From contig WSXZ01000020.1 in assembly GCA_009773555.1 (NCBI GenBank), positions 1-63,304 of the forward strand: DNA of 63,304 bases. The letters run 5' to 3'. This DNA is from Methylocystaceae bacterium. GTDB taxonomy: Bacteria > Pseudomonadota > Alphaproteobacteria > Rhizobiales > Beijerinckiaceae. The notes under the pieces were generated by a model. The model did no database searches. It had not been told where the DNA came from and saw only the letters and a program-made list of their open reading frames with translations. Below are positions 7,690 to 16,838 of this stretch, one piece after another (the stretch's first letter is position 1; every line of letters starts with the position of its first letter). The translations under genes and the position numbers were made by a program.

Positions 7690-8463
7690 TTAACGTCGAT
7701 AGAGCTGCTCTAGCGCATCCGCGCCGAGGAGTTCGCGAAGACGGCCAAGGATCAGCAACACGACGCCGAAAGTCGCCAGCGACATCCAGCCGAAAAAGAC
7801 GAAGCCCCAGTGCAGCGGACCTGCAAAGCCTTCGTCCATCGCCCAGAACGTGTGACCCCATTCATTGAATCCCACATTCGGGATCGTCATGAAGACGCCA
7901 ACGACAAGAACCACGAAGGCGAGAGAATATCCCTTCGCGAAAGTCGGCAGACGCGTTTTCGCATAGAAGAACGCGCCGAGACCGATGATCGCAAAGAGCG
8001 GATATGCAATATAGAAGGTGATGATATTGCTCGGCGTGAAATCCGTGTCGCGCACGGCGGTCATGTGCCAGACAGCCGTCTGCTCCGAAAAGAAGCTTAA
8101 GCCCCAAAACAGGGCGAGCGAGAAAACGAGCAGCCACTGGACGAGATAAACGAGGCGTCGCGTTTCGGCGGCGGCTCCCAACTTCGCCAGATCGCGATCG
8201 CGCGTGCGCCACAGAAAGCCGACAAGGCCGATCGCGGTAAAGCTCGACGCCATAATCGCGAACTGCAACAGGCCCATCCAATAGAGCTGAAACTCGGGGG
8301 CGAAGGAATCGAGACCAAATCTCCAGGCGAAAAGTTGTTCGTAGAGGCGCAGGATAGCCACGAACAGCATCAAGGCCGGAACGCCAATAAGAACGGGCCT
8401 GGTGTCGATAATTCGTTCAGCGCTTCGGGCGGCGGAACGAGCCTCTGTTTTTGTCATGCTCAT
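7690..8463 (-). CDS. pmoC: Orphan, divergent particulate methane monooxygenase subunit C
   Basis: PmoC is the integral membrane subunit of the copper enzyme that oxidises methane to methanol. The 257-residue protein has the family blocks LRLYEQLFAWRFGLDSFAPEF, FLWRTRDRD, RDTDFTP, FFYAKTRLP and PNVGFNEWGHTFW, with about six membrane segments. No pmoA or pmoB lies nearby, so it is an orphan copy. The CuD ligands are intact (Asn200, His204, His218, equivalent to Asn227/His231/His245 of Methylococcus capsulatus). Of the CuC ligands (Asp156/His160/His173), only His133 remains: the Asp position is Thr129 and the last His is Asn146. The start at 8463 has GGAGA upstream. The sequence is clearly more divergent than the usual near-identical orphan pmoC copies. 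Confidence 0.93.
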   Translation of the reverse strand: MSMTKTEARSAARSAERIIDTRPVLIGVPALMLFVAILRLYEQLFAWRFGLDSFAPEFQLYWMGLLQFAIMASSFTAIGLVGFLWRTRDRDLAKLGAAAETRRLVYLVQWLLVFSLALFWGLSFFSEQTAVWHMTAVRDTDFTPSNIITFYIAYPLFAIIGLGAFFYAKTRLPTFAKGYSLAFVVLVVGVFMTIPNVGFNEWGHTFWAMDEGFAGPLHWGFVFFGWMSLATFGVVLLILGRLRELLGADALEQLYRR

Positions 8464-8490
8464 AAGTCATCTCCAAAAGACTGGTTATGC

Positions 8491-8506
8491 GGGGCATGAA
8501 AGCCCC
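8491..8506 (-). promoter_or_regulatory. Hairpin in the pmoC leader
   Basis: On the minus strand, GGGGC-TTTCAT-GCCCC forms a compact stem-loop whose 3' side ends about 28 nt before the pmoC start and about 15 nt before its GGAGA ribosome binding site. It could affect mRNA stability or translation. No promoter consensus could be assigned with confidence upstream. Confidence 0.35.
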
Positions 8507-8657
8507 TTCGAACGGTTTGACGCGCGGGCGGCGGTCGCCGCTTCTGCTCTCGCAGCCGTGGCGACAGAATCCATTTGAAAGATTTCGCGAACGCGCTTTC
8601 GCGGGCATCGCCATCGTAAGGATGGCGGCTGCGTTGAAATTTCAGCGCGAGAAAACG

Positions 8658-9059
8658 TCAGCCCTGTCGGGGAGGAGCTCGTGGCGATTGTGGCGCGCGC
8701 CGTGGCTCGATGCGCGGCGCCTGACTGGACGTCTCCAGCGGAGGCGCATGCGCCTCAGTGGGAAAAATCAGAGCGGTCGAAAGAACAGGCTTGGAAGGAG
8801 GCGCGTCCAGCGCGCCATTGTGAAGAACGCAACAAAATCCGTGGCGATGGCGTTCATTTGGGAAAAGCGGCGGCTCGCCGTTCACCGCATCCTGCGGCGC
8901 GCAGACCGTTCCGAAAGCGACGCCTTCTCCCAGCGCAACGGCGCCCGCGCTCGTGGTCTGCGCGAGCATAAGCAAGGCGATGAGCGCCGCAAAAATGCGC
9001 GCGCGCTGACTTGTCCGCTGGAAAACTGGATCCACCGTGGCCTCTCGGGTTCCAAGCAT
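8658..9059 (-). CDS. Small secreted DUF2946-like protein (copper-associated type)
   Basis: A 133-residue protein with an N-terminal hydrophobic segment ending in an Ala-rich cleavage-like region (RIFAALIALLMLAQTTSAGA, about residues 20-40). It then has ALGEGVAFGTVCAP, a His-rich HRHGFCCVLHNG, and a proline/alanine-rich tail ending near PQSPRAPP. This pattern of short leader, a lone Cys, a CC next to His, and a PARxPP tail is that of the small DUF2946-type proteins that usually sit beside copper transport or resistance genes. Here it lies upstream of pmoC on the same strand, 194 nt away. A role in copper handling is inference from the family and the neighbour. Confidence 0.6.
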   Translation of the reverse strand: MLGTREATVDPVFQRTSQRARIFAALIALLMLAQTTSAGAVALGEGVAFGTVCAPQDAVNGEPPLFPNERHRHGFCCVLHNGALDAPPSKPVLSTALIFPTEAHAPPLETSSQAPRIEPRRAPQSPRAPPRQG

Positions 9060-9252
9060 CGACGTTAGGTTTCAATCATGGGCGCGGTCAAGCGAAGTGA
9101 CGAAAAACCGCTGTGCGACGAAGCGACGCGTCGATTTTTGATGCAAGACAAAACAATGCGCCATTGCTTCGCTCTGGTCTGCAATCGCTCGCTCATCAGA
9201 TAGTCCGCCGAGCCGACGCCGGCCTCTCGCCGAGTCAACCGCGTTTCAAGCG

Positions 9253-10335
9253 TCACCCCACCTGCCCCCGATGGCGCAGGAAATGATCGGCGAGCACGCA
9301 AGCCATCATCGCTTCGCCCACCGGTACGGCGCGAATGCCGACGCAGGGATCGTGACGGCCCTTGGTGACGATGTCGGTCTCCTTGCCGAAGCGATCGATC
9401 GTGCGGCGCGGCGTCAGGATCGACGACGTCGGCTTCACTGCAAAGCGCACGACGACTGGTTGACCAGTCGAAATGCCGCCGAGCACGCCGCCGGCGTTAT
9501 TGGACAAAAACTGCGGTCCGTTTGGTCCGGCGCGCATCTCGTCGGCGTTGTCTTCACCGGTCAGCTCGGCCGCGGCGAATCCTGCGCCGATCTCGACGCC
9601 CTTCACCGCATTGATCGACATCATCGCCGCGGCGAGATCGGCGTCGAGCTTGCCGTAAACCGGCGCGCCCCAACCGACCGGAACGCCTTCGGCGACAATC
9701 TCGATCACCGCGCCGATGGAGGAGCCGTCCTTGCGCACGTCGTCGAGATAGTTCGCCCATAGTTCCGCCGCGCGCGCGTCGGGACAAAACAGCGGATTGC
9801 GTTCAACCTCCGCCCAATCGAAATTCGCGCGATCAATTTTATGCGGGCCAATCTGCACCAGCGCGCCGCGAATCCTCACGCCGGCGATGACCTTGCGCGC
9901 GACAGCCCCGGCGGCGACTCGCGCCGCGGTTTCCCGCGCCGAGGAGCGCCCGCCGCCGCGATAATCCCGCACGCCATATTTCGCGTCGTAGACGTAATCG
10001 GCGTGGCCAGGCCGATATTTGTCGGCGATCTCGCCATAGTCCTTCGAGCGCTGGTCGGTATTTTCGATCACGAGCGCGACCGGCGCGCCGGTCGTCACCT
10101 GGCGGCCGTCGCCGTCAGCAAAAACGCCCGAGAGAATCTTTACCTCATCCGCCTCCCGCCGCTGCGTGGTGAAGCGGGATTGTCCTGGCTTGCGCTTGTC
10201 CAGAAAGCCTTGAATGTCCTTCGCATCCAGCGGGATTTTGGGCGGACAGCCGTCAACGATCGCGCCGAGCGCCGGCCCGTGGCTCTCGCCGAAGGTGGTG
10301 ACGCGGAAAAGATGGCCGAAACTGTTGTGGGACAT
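9253..10335 (-). CDS. aroC: Chorismate synthase
   Basis: AroC converts 5-enolpyruvylshikimate 3-phosphate to chorismate, the last step of the shikimate pathway, using reduced FMN. The 360-residue protein has the three family signatures: [16 protein letters not shown] (about residues 13-28), a central [12 protein letters not shown] (about 124-135) and a C-terminal [10 protein letters not shown] followed by [17 protein letters not shown]. The length is normal. It is transcribed away from polA, with 93 nt between the two starts. Confidence 0.96.
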   Translation of the reverse strand: MSHNSFGHLFRVTTFGESHGPALGAIVDGCPPKIPLDAKDIQGFLDKRKPGQSRFTTQRREADEVKILSGVFADGDGRQVTTGAPVALVIENTDQRSKDYGEIADKYRPGHADYVYDAKYGVRDYRGGGRSSARETAARVAAGAVARKVIAGVRIRGALVQIGPHKIDRANFDWAEVERNPLFCPDARAAELWANYLDDVRKDGSSIGAVIEIVAEGVPVGWGAPVYGKLDADLAAAMMSINAVKGVEIGAGFAAAELTGEDNADEMRAGPNGPQFLSNNAGGVLGGISTGQPVVVRFAVKPTSSILTPRRTIDRFGKETDIVTKGRHDPCVGIRAVPVGEAMMACVLADHFLRHRGQVG

Positions 10336-10388
10336 GCGATCTTCTAGGCTTGGCGCCGGCGAGGGTCAAACGGCGGTTTCAGGCGTCT

Positions 10389-10400
10389 GCGTCATGACGC
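10389..10400. promoter_or_regulatory. Perfect 12-nt palindrome between aroC and polA
   Basis: GCGTCATGACGC is fully self-complementary and lies in the 93-nt divergent spacer, 29 nt before the polA start. It has the size of a dimeric regulator site. No regulator can be named, and a chance occurrence in GC-rich DNA is possible. Confidence 0.3.
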
Positions 10401-10428
10401 GGCGCGCGCGCGCCGCTAAGATAGGCGC

Positions 10429-13375
10429 ATGACCCTCACGCATAAGCCCGTCGGCCCCGGGAGCCACGTCTTTCTCGTCGACGGCTCCTCCTTCGTCTTT
10501 CGCGCCTATTTCCAGTCGATCCGACAGGATGCGAAATATAACTATCGCTCCGACCGGCTGCCGACCGGCGCCGTGCGGCTGTTCTGCACGAAACTGTTGC
10601 AGTTCGTGCGCGAAGGCGCGGCCGGCGTGACGCCCACGCATCTCGCCATCATTTTCGACAAGAGCGAGCATTCTTTTCGAAAGGACCTTTACCCAGACTA
10701 TAAGGCGCACCGCACCGAGCCGCCGGACGATCTCATTCCGCAATTCCCGCTGATGCGCGCCGTCGTGCGCGCTTTCGGCCTCACCCCGATCGAACAGGAC
10801 GTCTACGAGGCCGACGATCTCATCGCCACCTATGCGACGCAGGCGCAGGCCAAGGGCGCGGACGTGCTGATCGTCTCGGCCGACAAGGATCTGATGCAGC
10901 TCGTCGGTCCCGGCGTCAGAATGTACGACCCCGCCTCGGGGACGGCGGGAACGAAAGGCGCGCGCGAAGAACGCCTCATCGGCGAAGCCGAGGTCGTCGA
11001 CTATTTCGGCGTGACGCCGGACAAGGTCGTCGACGTGCAGGCGCTGGCGGGCGATTCGACTGACAATGTGCCGGGTGCCAAAGGCATCGGCGTCAAGACC
11101 GCTGCTCAGCTCATCAACGAATATGGCGATCTCGAAACGCTGCTCGCTAAGGCCTCAGGCATCAAGCAGCCGAAGCGACGCGAGGCGCTGACCGAGCCGG
11201 ACGCCGTCGCGCGCATCCTTCTTTCGAAGAAGCTCTGCGAACTGGTGCGCGACGCGCCTCTCGCAACGCCGCTGGAAGACCTTGGTCTTCATCAGCCTGA
11301 CGCGGCGAAGCTGATCGCCTTTCTGCAGGCGATGGAGTTCACCACGATCACCCGCCGCGTCGCCGAGATGTATGGGGTGCAGGCGCAGGACATCGAGCCC
11401 GATCCGCGATTTCTGGGCGCCGCCGGCTGGCGCGGGCGCGATGGCGAAGTGTCCGAGATCGCGCCGTCCGCCTCTGAAGCGCCGAACCGCGCAGAGAAGC
11501 CGACAAGCGACGCCCTCACCCCCGCGAGCCTTGTCGCCGCGCGTCTCGCCGAAGCGAAGGCGGTCAAGATCGACCGCTCCACCTATGAGACGGTGCTCTC
11601 GGCGGAGCGTCTGGATGATTGGATCACGGAAGGACCCGATGCGTTGCGAACTCATCGGCGTCTCTCTGGCGACCGCGCCGGGACGCGCCTGCTATATTCC
11701 GCTGCAGCATCGCTCGGGCGACTCGGCTGATCTTTTTTCCGGCGCCAATTTGGTCGAGGGGCAGATCCCGTTCGACGCGGCTCTCGCGCGATTAAAGCCG
11801 CTGTTTGAGGACGCCGCGATCCTCAAAATCGCGCACAACATGAAGCATGATCTGCTGGTTCTTTCGCGCTACGGAATCGACGTCGCGCCGATCGACGACG
11901 CCATGCTCATGTCCTACGCGCTGGACTCGGGGCGTGGCGATCATCGTCTCGAAGAGCTGGCGCGCAATTATTGCGGCCATGAGGCTCTGACCTTCGCCTC
12001 CGTCACCGGCGCGGGCCGCAATTTCCTCGGCTTTGCCCGCGCTGCGCTCACAGCGGCGACGGAATACGCCGCGGAACAGGCCGACATTTCCCTGCGCCTT
12101 TGGCGCGTGCTGAAGCCGCGACTCTTGGCCGAGCGCATGACTACCGTCTACGAGACCTTGGAGCGGCCGATGGTCGCGACGCTCGCGCGCATGGAGCGAA
12201 GGGGCGTCATGGTCGAGCGCGCGACCCTGTCGCGGCTCTCAGGCGAATTTGCGCAGGACATGGCGCGTCTCGAGGCCGAAATCTTCGAACTTGCCGGCGA
12301 GAGTTTCAACCTTGGCTCGCCCAAGCAATTAGGCGACATACTCTTCGGCAAGATGGGGTTGCCCGGCGCGAAGAAAACGGCGACCGGCGCCTGGTCGACT
12401 TCCGCAAGCGTTCTCGAGGACCTCGCCGTCGCCGGCAATGATTTTTCGCGCCGCATTCTCGATTGGCGACAGCTCTCCAAGCTCAAGAGCACCTACGCCG
12501 ACGCCCTGCCCGGCTATATCAACGCCGAGACCGGTCGCGTGCACACGAGCTATGCGCTCGCCGCCACGACGACGGGACGGCTCTCTTCATCCGAGCCCAA
12601 TCTGCAGAACATTCCCGTGCGCAATGAGGCTGGGCGCAAAATTCGCAAGGCCTTTGTCTCGGCGCCCGGCCATGTGCTGATCTCGGCGGATTATTCGCAG
12701 ATCGAGTTGCGGCTGCTCGCCCATATCGCCGACATTCCTCAGCTCAGACGCGCCTTCGCCGAAAATCTCGACATTCACGCGATGACGGCGAGCGAGATGT
12801 TCAATGTGCCCATCAAGGACATGCCGCCCGAAACGCGCCGCCGCGCCAAGGCGATCAACTTCGGCATCATCTACGGCATTTCCGCCTTCGGCCTCGCCAA
12901 TCAGCTCAGCATTCCGCGCGAAGAGGCGAGCGCCTACATCAAGCGCTATTTCGAACGCTTTCCCGGCATTCGCGACTACATGGATTCAACGCGCAAGACG
13001 GTGCGCGAGAAAGGCGAAGTCTCGACGATTTTCGGCCGAGTCTATCACTTCCCCGGCATCTCCTCGGCCAATGCGTCAGATCGCGCCTTCTATGAGCGCG
13101 CGGCGATCAATGCGCCGATCCAGGGCGCGGCCGCGGACATCATCAGACGCGCCATGATACGGATGGATGACGCGCTCGCACGCGCCGGTCTCTCGGCGCA
13201 GATGCTTCTGCAAGTTCATGACGAGCTTGTCTTCGAAGCGCCGAACGATGAAGCCGAGGCGACGATCGAACTCGCGCGCCGCGTCATGGAGCAGGCGCCT
13301 GCGCCCGCCGTCCATCTTGCCGTGCCGCTGAAAGTCGATGCCCGCGCCGCCGCCAATTGGGACGAAGCGCACTGA
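10429..13375 (+). pseudogene. polA: DNA polymerase I, broken by an internal deletion and frameshift
   Basis: PolA fills gaps and removes RNA primers. The first frame (10429 to a stop at 11730) encodes the 5'-nuclease domain (VDGSSFVFRAYF, YEADDLIATYA, SADKDLMQLVGPGV, GDSTDNVPGAKGIGVKTAAQL) up to LDDWITE at about 11630. The homologous sequence then continues one frame over as DPMRCELIGVSL. Relatives have about 15 residues between these points, including the exonuclease I motif DTET, so about 45 nt appear to be missing. The polymerase part is intact: motif A DYSQIELR, motif B RAKAINFGIIYG, motif C VHDELVFE. The exonuclease III motif is also altered (YAAEQAD, where relatives have Asp at the Gln). 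It is either a real split gene or an assembly error. Confidence 0.8.
11639..13375 (+). CDS. polA: Polymerase (Klenow-like) part of PolA, possible independent translation
   Basis: After the deletion, an in-frame ATG at 11639 opens a 578-residue frame covering the remains of the 3'-5' exonuclease domain (HNMKHDLLVL, YAAEQADISL) and the complete polymerase domain. The ATG is preceded by GGAAGGA with a 4-nt spacing, a credible ribosome binding site. A separate exonuclease-deficient polymerase could thus be made beside a free 5'-nuclease encoded by 10429-11730. Whether this happens cannot be judged from sequence. The frame has no other interruptions, which argues against long-standing decay. Confidence 0.55.
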   Translation: MRCELIGVSLATAPGRACYIPLQHRSGDSADLFSGANLVEGQIPFDAALARLKPLFEDAAILKIAHNMKHDLLVLSRYGIDVAPIDDAMLMSYALDSGRGDHRLEELARNYCGHEALTFASVTGAGRNFLGFARAALTAATEYAAEQADISLRLWRVLKPRLLAERMTTVYETLERPMVATLARMERRGVMVERATLSRLSGEFAQDMARLEAEIFELAGESFNLGSPKQLGDILFGKMGLPGAKKTATGAWSTSASVLEDLAVAGNDFSRRILDWRQLSKLKSTYADALPGYINAETGRVHTSYALAATTTGRLSSSEPNLQNIPVRNEAGRKIRKAFVSAPGHVLISADYSQIELRLLAHIADIPQLRRAFAENLDIHAMTASEMFNVPIKDMPPETRRRAKAINFGIIYGISAFGLANQLSIPREEASAYIKRYFERFPGIRDYMDSTRKTVREKGEVSTIFGRVYHFPGISSANASDRAFYERAAINAPIQGAAADIIRRAMIRMDDALARAGLSAQMLLQVHDELVFEAPNDEAEATIELARRVMEQAPAPAVHLAVPLKVDARAAANWDEAH

Positions 13376-13398
13376 GGGCGCGTATGATTTCCGTCTAA

Positions 13399-13530
13399 AC
13401 CAGTTGGGGGTCATTCCCGCCGCGCGAAGCGCGATCGGGAATCCAGAGCAAGACCAACATTCTTGAATTGGCTCTGGATTCCCGGTCAGGCCTTCGTCCT
13501 GCCGGGAATGACGGGCCCACCAAACTGGTC
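13399..13530. repeat. Paired REP-like elements (BIME-like) downstream of polA
   Basis: Two copies of the palindrome family face each other: one from 13410 (GTCATTCCCG...GGGAATCCAG) and one at 13475-13512 (TGGATTCCCGG...CCGGGAATGAC). They are separated by about 28 nt. Imperfect outer arms ACCAGTTGG (from 13399) and CCAAACTGGT (to about 13530) extend the symmetry. The unit lies between polA and the convergent cysN and may act as a terminator or mRNA-protecting structure. Confidence 0.75.
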
Positions 13531-13544
13531 AATCGCGATTCGTA

Positions 13545-15173
13545 TCACAAGCCCGGACCGTCGCCGCTGCGCGTTTCTCCCGACGCGAGTCCAAAATTTA
13601 GTCGCAACCAGAAGCGCTCGTGAAGATAATAGAGCGCGAAGATCGCGATCATTTCAACGCCGGTGATTTCGGCGGCAAGTGCGGCGCTCTGAACGAAAGC
13701 GTAGACGATCAGGAAGGTCGATATGCTCGCCGGCAGGAGCCAGGTGAGCGCCTTCGCCAGGCTGCGCGTCGTGGTCGGTCGAAACGACTCCCGCGCCAGC
13801 GGCAGTCCTTCCATGGAGGCGTAGCTGAGCTCCGCTAGCGGCGGCGCGACGCGGCCGTTCGATGCGGCGACGGCTTTGACCATGCCGACCGCGACCGTTT
13901 CATTGGTGATGCGGTCGATGAGAATGAATCCGCCAGTTTCGCGGTTCTCGCCATAGGGATCGCAGGCGATCACGGTCTCGAGCGACAGGCGCGCGCCGCC
14001 GATCTCGTTGAAGGCGAGCGTCGACCCTTCAGGAAGCGGCTGCGGCAGCCCGGTTTCGATGTCGATTCGCGCATCGACCGTAGTCACGGCGGCCGGCGCA
14101 GTCTTCGTCCCGAGCTTTAAGAGATAGCTCTTGCCGACGACAAGAGGCTCACGCACCAGCCACAACAGCTTCGCTTCGAGACGATCGCCGGTCTTGGCCG
14201 GCGAGACCGGCGAACACAAGAGATCTCCGCGCGAAATGTCTATCTCTTCGGTGAGCGTGAGGGTCGCCGATTGGCCGGAAACGGCGCTCTCGAGATCGCC
14301 GTCGAAGGTCACGATCCTGGCGACGCGCGTGTCGCGCCCCGAAGGCAGAACGCGCACGATATCGCCCGGCTGAATATTGCCGCCGCTGATGAAGCCAGAG
14401 AACCCGCGGAAGTCGAGATTGGGCCGATTCACCCATTGCACGGGCATGCGGAAGGGCGCGATCCGCGTGGCGTCCTCCACCGCGACGCCCTCAAGATAGG
14501 AGAGCAGCGGCGGCCCATCGTGCCAAGGCATATTGGCGCTGTGGTGGACAAGATTATCGCCGTCCTTGGCGACAAGCGGCACGACATGGATGGAGGCGAA
14601 GCGAAGATGGTCGGCGAAGGCATGAAAATCCGCTTCGATCTTGCGGAACGTCTCTTCGCTGTAGCCGACGAGATCCATCTTGTTGACCGCGACGACGACA
14701 TGGCGGACGCCGAACATCGAGGTGATGACGCTGTGGCGTCGCGTTTGCGGCAGAATTCCCTTGCGCGCATCGACAAGCAGAATGGCGAGTTCCGCGGTCG
14801 AGGCGCCGACGGCCATGTTGCGGGTGTATTGCTCGTGGCCCGGCGTGTCGGCGACGATGAACTTGCGCCTGTCGGTCGCGAAATAGCGATAGGCGACATC
14901 GATCGTGATGCCCTGTTCGCGCTCGGCCGCAAGCCCGTCGACGAGCAAGGCGAAATCCAGCTCTTCGCCCTGAGTGCCATGCTTTTTCGAGTCGCTTTCC
15001 AGCGCCGCGATAATGTCGTCGGGCGCAAGGTCGGCGTCGTACAGCAGACGACCGATCAGCGTCGATTTGCCGTCGTCGACCGAGCCGCAGGTGATGAACC
15101 GCAAGAGCGGCTTTTCGCCGACCAACCGCGCTGGCGCGCGCGACGGCAATGCGGCAGCGACGGCGCCGTGCAT
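13545..15173 (-). CDS. cysN: Sulfate adenylyltransferase subunit 1 CysN fused to a DUF2061 membrane domain
   Basis: CysN is the GTPase subunit that, with CysD, converts sulfate and ATP to adenosine 5'-phosphosulfate. The 542-residue protein has G1 GSVDDGKST (about residue 28), G3 DTPGHEQYT and G4 NKMDL, followed by EF-Tu-like barrels. From about residue 468 a different domain follows: RSLAKALTWLLPASISTFLI...MIAIFALYYLHERFW, with two hydrophobic helices and the RSxAKAxTW and YYxHER signatures of DUF2061. Many relatives carry APS kinase (CysC) at this place; here a membrane domain stands instead, so the sulfurylase may be membrane-tethered. The ATG at 15173 follows the cysD stop by one nt; a longer frame would overlap cysD by 104 nt. 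Confidence 0.93.
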   Translation of the reverse strand: MHGAVAAALPSRAPARLVGEKPLLRFITCGSVDDGKSTLIGRLLYDADLAPDDIIAALESDSKKHGTQGEELDFALLVDGLAAEREQGITIDVAYRYFATDRRKFIVADTPGHEQYTRNMAVGASTAELAILLVDARKGILPQTRRHSVITSMFGVRHVVVAVNKMDLVGYSEETFRKIEADFHAFADHLRFASIHVVPLVAKDGDNLVHHSANMPWHDGPPLLSYLEGVAVEDATRIAPFRMPVQWVNRPNLDFRGFSGFISGGNIQPGDIVRVLPSGRDTRVARIVTFDGDLESAVSGQSATLTLTEEIDISRGDLLCSPVSPAKTGDRLEAKLLWLVREPLVVGKSYLLKLGTKTAPAAVTTVDARIDIETGLPQPLPEGSTLAFNEIGGARLSLETVIACDPYGENRETGGFILIDRITNETVAVGMVKAVAASNGRVAPPLAELSYASMEGLPLARESFRPTTTRSLAKALTWLLPASISTFLIVYAFVQSAALAAEITGVEMIAIFALYYLHERFWLRLNFGLASGETRSGDGPGL

Positions 15174-15174
15174 G

Positions 15175-16092
15175 TCAGAAATATCCTTCCTGCTTCTTTT
15201 GCTCCATGGAGCTGGAGCCGTCGTGGTCGATGAGCCGCCCCTGGCGCTCCGAGGAGCGGCTTTCGCGCATCTCCGCAATGATCTCTTCGAGACTGGCCGC
15301 GTCGCTTTCGATGCCGCCGGTCAACGGATAGCAGCCGAGCGTACGAAAGCGCACCATCTTATGTTCGATGGATTCGCCGGGCGCGAGCTCCATGCGCGGG
15401 TCATCGACCATGATGAGCGTGCCGCCACGGCGCACGACCGGCCGTTCCTTGGCGAAATAGAGCGGAACAACGGGGATGTTCTCGCGCGCGACGTAATCCC
15501 AGATATCCGCCTCGGTCCAATTCGACATCGGAAAGACGCGCAGGCTCTCGCCCGGCGCCTTTCGCGTATTGTAGAGACGCCAGAATTCCGGGCGCTGATT
15601 CTTCGGGTCCCAGCGGTGCTGCGCCGTGCGAAAGGACAGCACGCGCTCCTTGGCGCGGGATTTTTCCTCGTCGCGGCGCGCCCCGCCAAAAGCGGCGTCG
15701 AACTTATACTTGTCCAGCGCCTGCTTCAGCGCCTCGGTCTTCATGATCTCGGTGTGCAGCTTCGAGCCATGAACGAAGGGGCTGATGTTCATCTCAACCC
15801 CTCTGGGATTGATATATTCGATGAGTTCGAGGCCAAGCTCTTTCATGCGACGATCGCGAAACTCGATCATCTCGCGAAATTTCCATGTCGTATTGACATG
15901 GAGCAGCGGAAACGGCGGCTTGGAGGGATAAAACGCCTTCATGGCGACGTGCAGCATCGCCGCCGAATCCTTGCCGATCGAATAGAGCATCACCGGCCGT
16001 TCGCACTCAGCGACGGCCTCGCGCATGATGTGGATGCTCTCGGCCTCGAGTCGATCGAGATGGCCGAGCGGACGTGTCGCAAGCGCCGTCAT
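15175..16092 (-). CDS. cysD: Sulfate adenylyltransferase subunit 2
   Basis: CysD is the catalytic PP-loop subunit of ATP sulfurylase. The 305-residue protein has the PP-loop motif [12 protein letters not shown] (about residues 35-46), the conserved [15 protein letters not shown] and the C-terminal [16 protein letters not shown]. The start at 16092 has GGAGG seven nt upstream and overlaps the cysH stop as ATGA, showing translational coupling; a longer frame to 16230 is rejected. The end of the protein ([23 protein letters not shown]) is family-typical and runs straight into cysN. Confidence 0.96.
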   Translation of the reverse strand: MTALATRPLGHLDRLEAESIHIMREAVAECERPVMLYSIGKDSAAMLHVAMKAFYPSKPPFPLLHVNTTWKFREMIEFRDRRMKELGLELIEYINPRGVEMNISPFVHGSKLHTEIMKTEALKQALDKYKFDAAFGGARRDEEKSRAKERVLSFRTAQHRWDPKNQRPEFWRLYNTRKAPGESLRVFPMSNWTEADIWDYVARENIPVVPLYFAKERPVVRRGGTLIMVDDPRMELAPGESIEHKMVRFRTLGCYPLTGGIESDAASLEEIIAEMRESRSSERQGRLIDHDGSSSMEQKKQEGYF

Positions 16093-16838
16093 AGGCTCGC
16101 CTCCTGCGGCGCGCCGCGGCGCAATACGCCATCTTCGCCGACATGCAGGCCGCATTCCTTCTTGTTGTCTTCTTCCCACCACCAGCGTCCAGCGCGTTCG
16201 TCCTCGCCGGGCAGCACCGCGCGCGTGCACGGCGCGCAGCCGATCGATAGAAACCCCTTGGCGTGGAGATCGTTGATCGGCACTGAAAACTCCTCGACCG
16301 CGGCGACGACCGCGTCGCGCGTGTAATCTGCGAGCGGATTGAGCTTGAGCACCCTGTGCGTCTCATCGAAGGCGATGAGCGGCGCCTCGGCGCGCGCCTG
16401 CGACTGATCCGCTCGAAGCCCCGTCACCCAGCCCGAAACGCCCGCGAGCAGCCGCGACAGCGGCTCAACCTTGCGAACATGACAGCAGGACTTGCGCGCG
16501 TCCACGGACTTATAAAAGCCGTTGATCCCCTGCTCCTCGATAAGCGCTTCGAGCGGCGCGGCCTGCGGGTAAACCGCGCGAATACGCCGCGCATAGCGCG
16601 CTTCGGTGCGCTCCCACAGTTCATAGGTTTCGGGAAAGAGCCGCCCCGTGTCGATCGTCGCGACGTCGATATCGAGACCCTGCGTGAAGATCGAATGCGC
16701 GATGAACTGATCCTCGACGCCAAAACTCGTGGTGAAGACGATCCGGCCGGGAATGAATTCGCGCACGAGCAGCAAACGATGATCGAGATCGAGCGGCGCC
16801 AGTCGCGGCGCCAGCGTTTCGGGGATCGAAGGCTTCAT
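16089..16838 (-). CDS. cysH: Phosphoadenylyl/adenylyl-sulfate reductase (APS reductase type)
   Basis: CysH reduces activated sulfate to sulfite. The 249-residue protein has [20 protein letters not shown], the [10 protein letters not shown] pair and the C-terminal CAPCTRAV. The CC plus CxxC set binds a [4Fe-4S] cluster and marks the APS-using form rather than the PAPS form, consistent with cysN lacking an APS kinase domain. The catalytic Cys lies in KKECGLH near the end. The ATG at 16838 overlaps the upstream stop as ATGA, and the gene overlaps cysD the same way. Confidence 0.95.
   Translation of the reverse strand: MKPSIPETLAPRLAPLDLDHRLLLVREFIPGRIVFTTSFGVEDQFIAHSIFTQGLDIDVATIDTGRLFPETYELWERTEARYARRIRAVYPQAAPLEALIEEQGINGFYKSVDARKSCCHVRKVEPLSRLLAGVSGWVTGLRADQSQARAEAPLIAFDETHRVLKLNPLADYTRDAVVAAVEEFSVPINDLHAKGFLSIGCAPCTRAVLPGEDERAGRWWWEEDNKKECGLHVGEDGVLRRGAPQEASL

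Noticed and set aside
11155-11655. 166-codon antisense frame inside polA
   Set aside because: It is the mirror of GC-rich polA coding sequence, Arg-rich and without family features.
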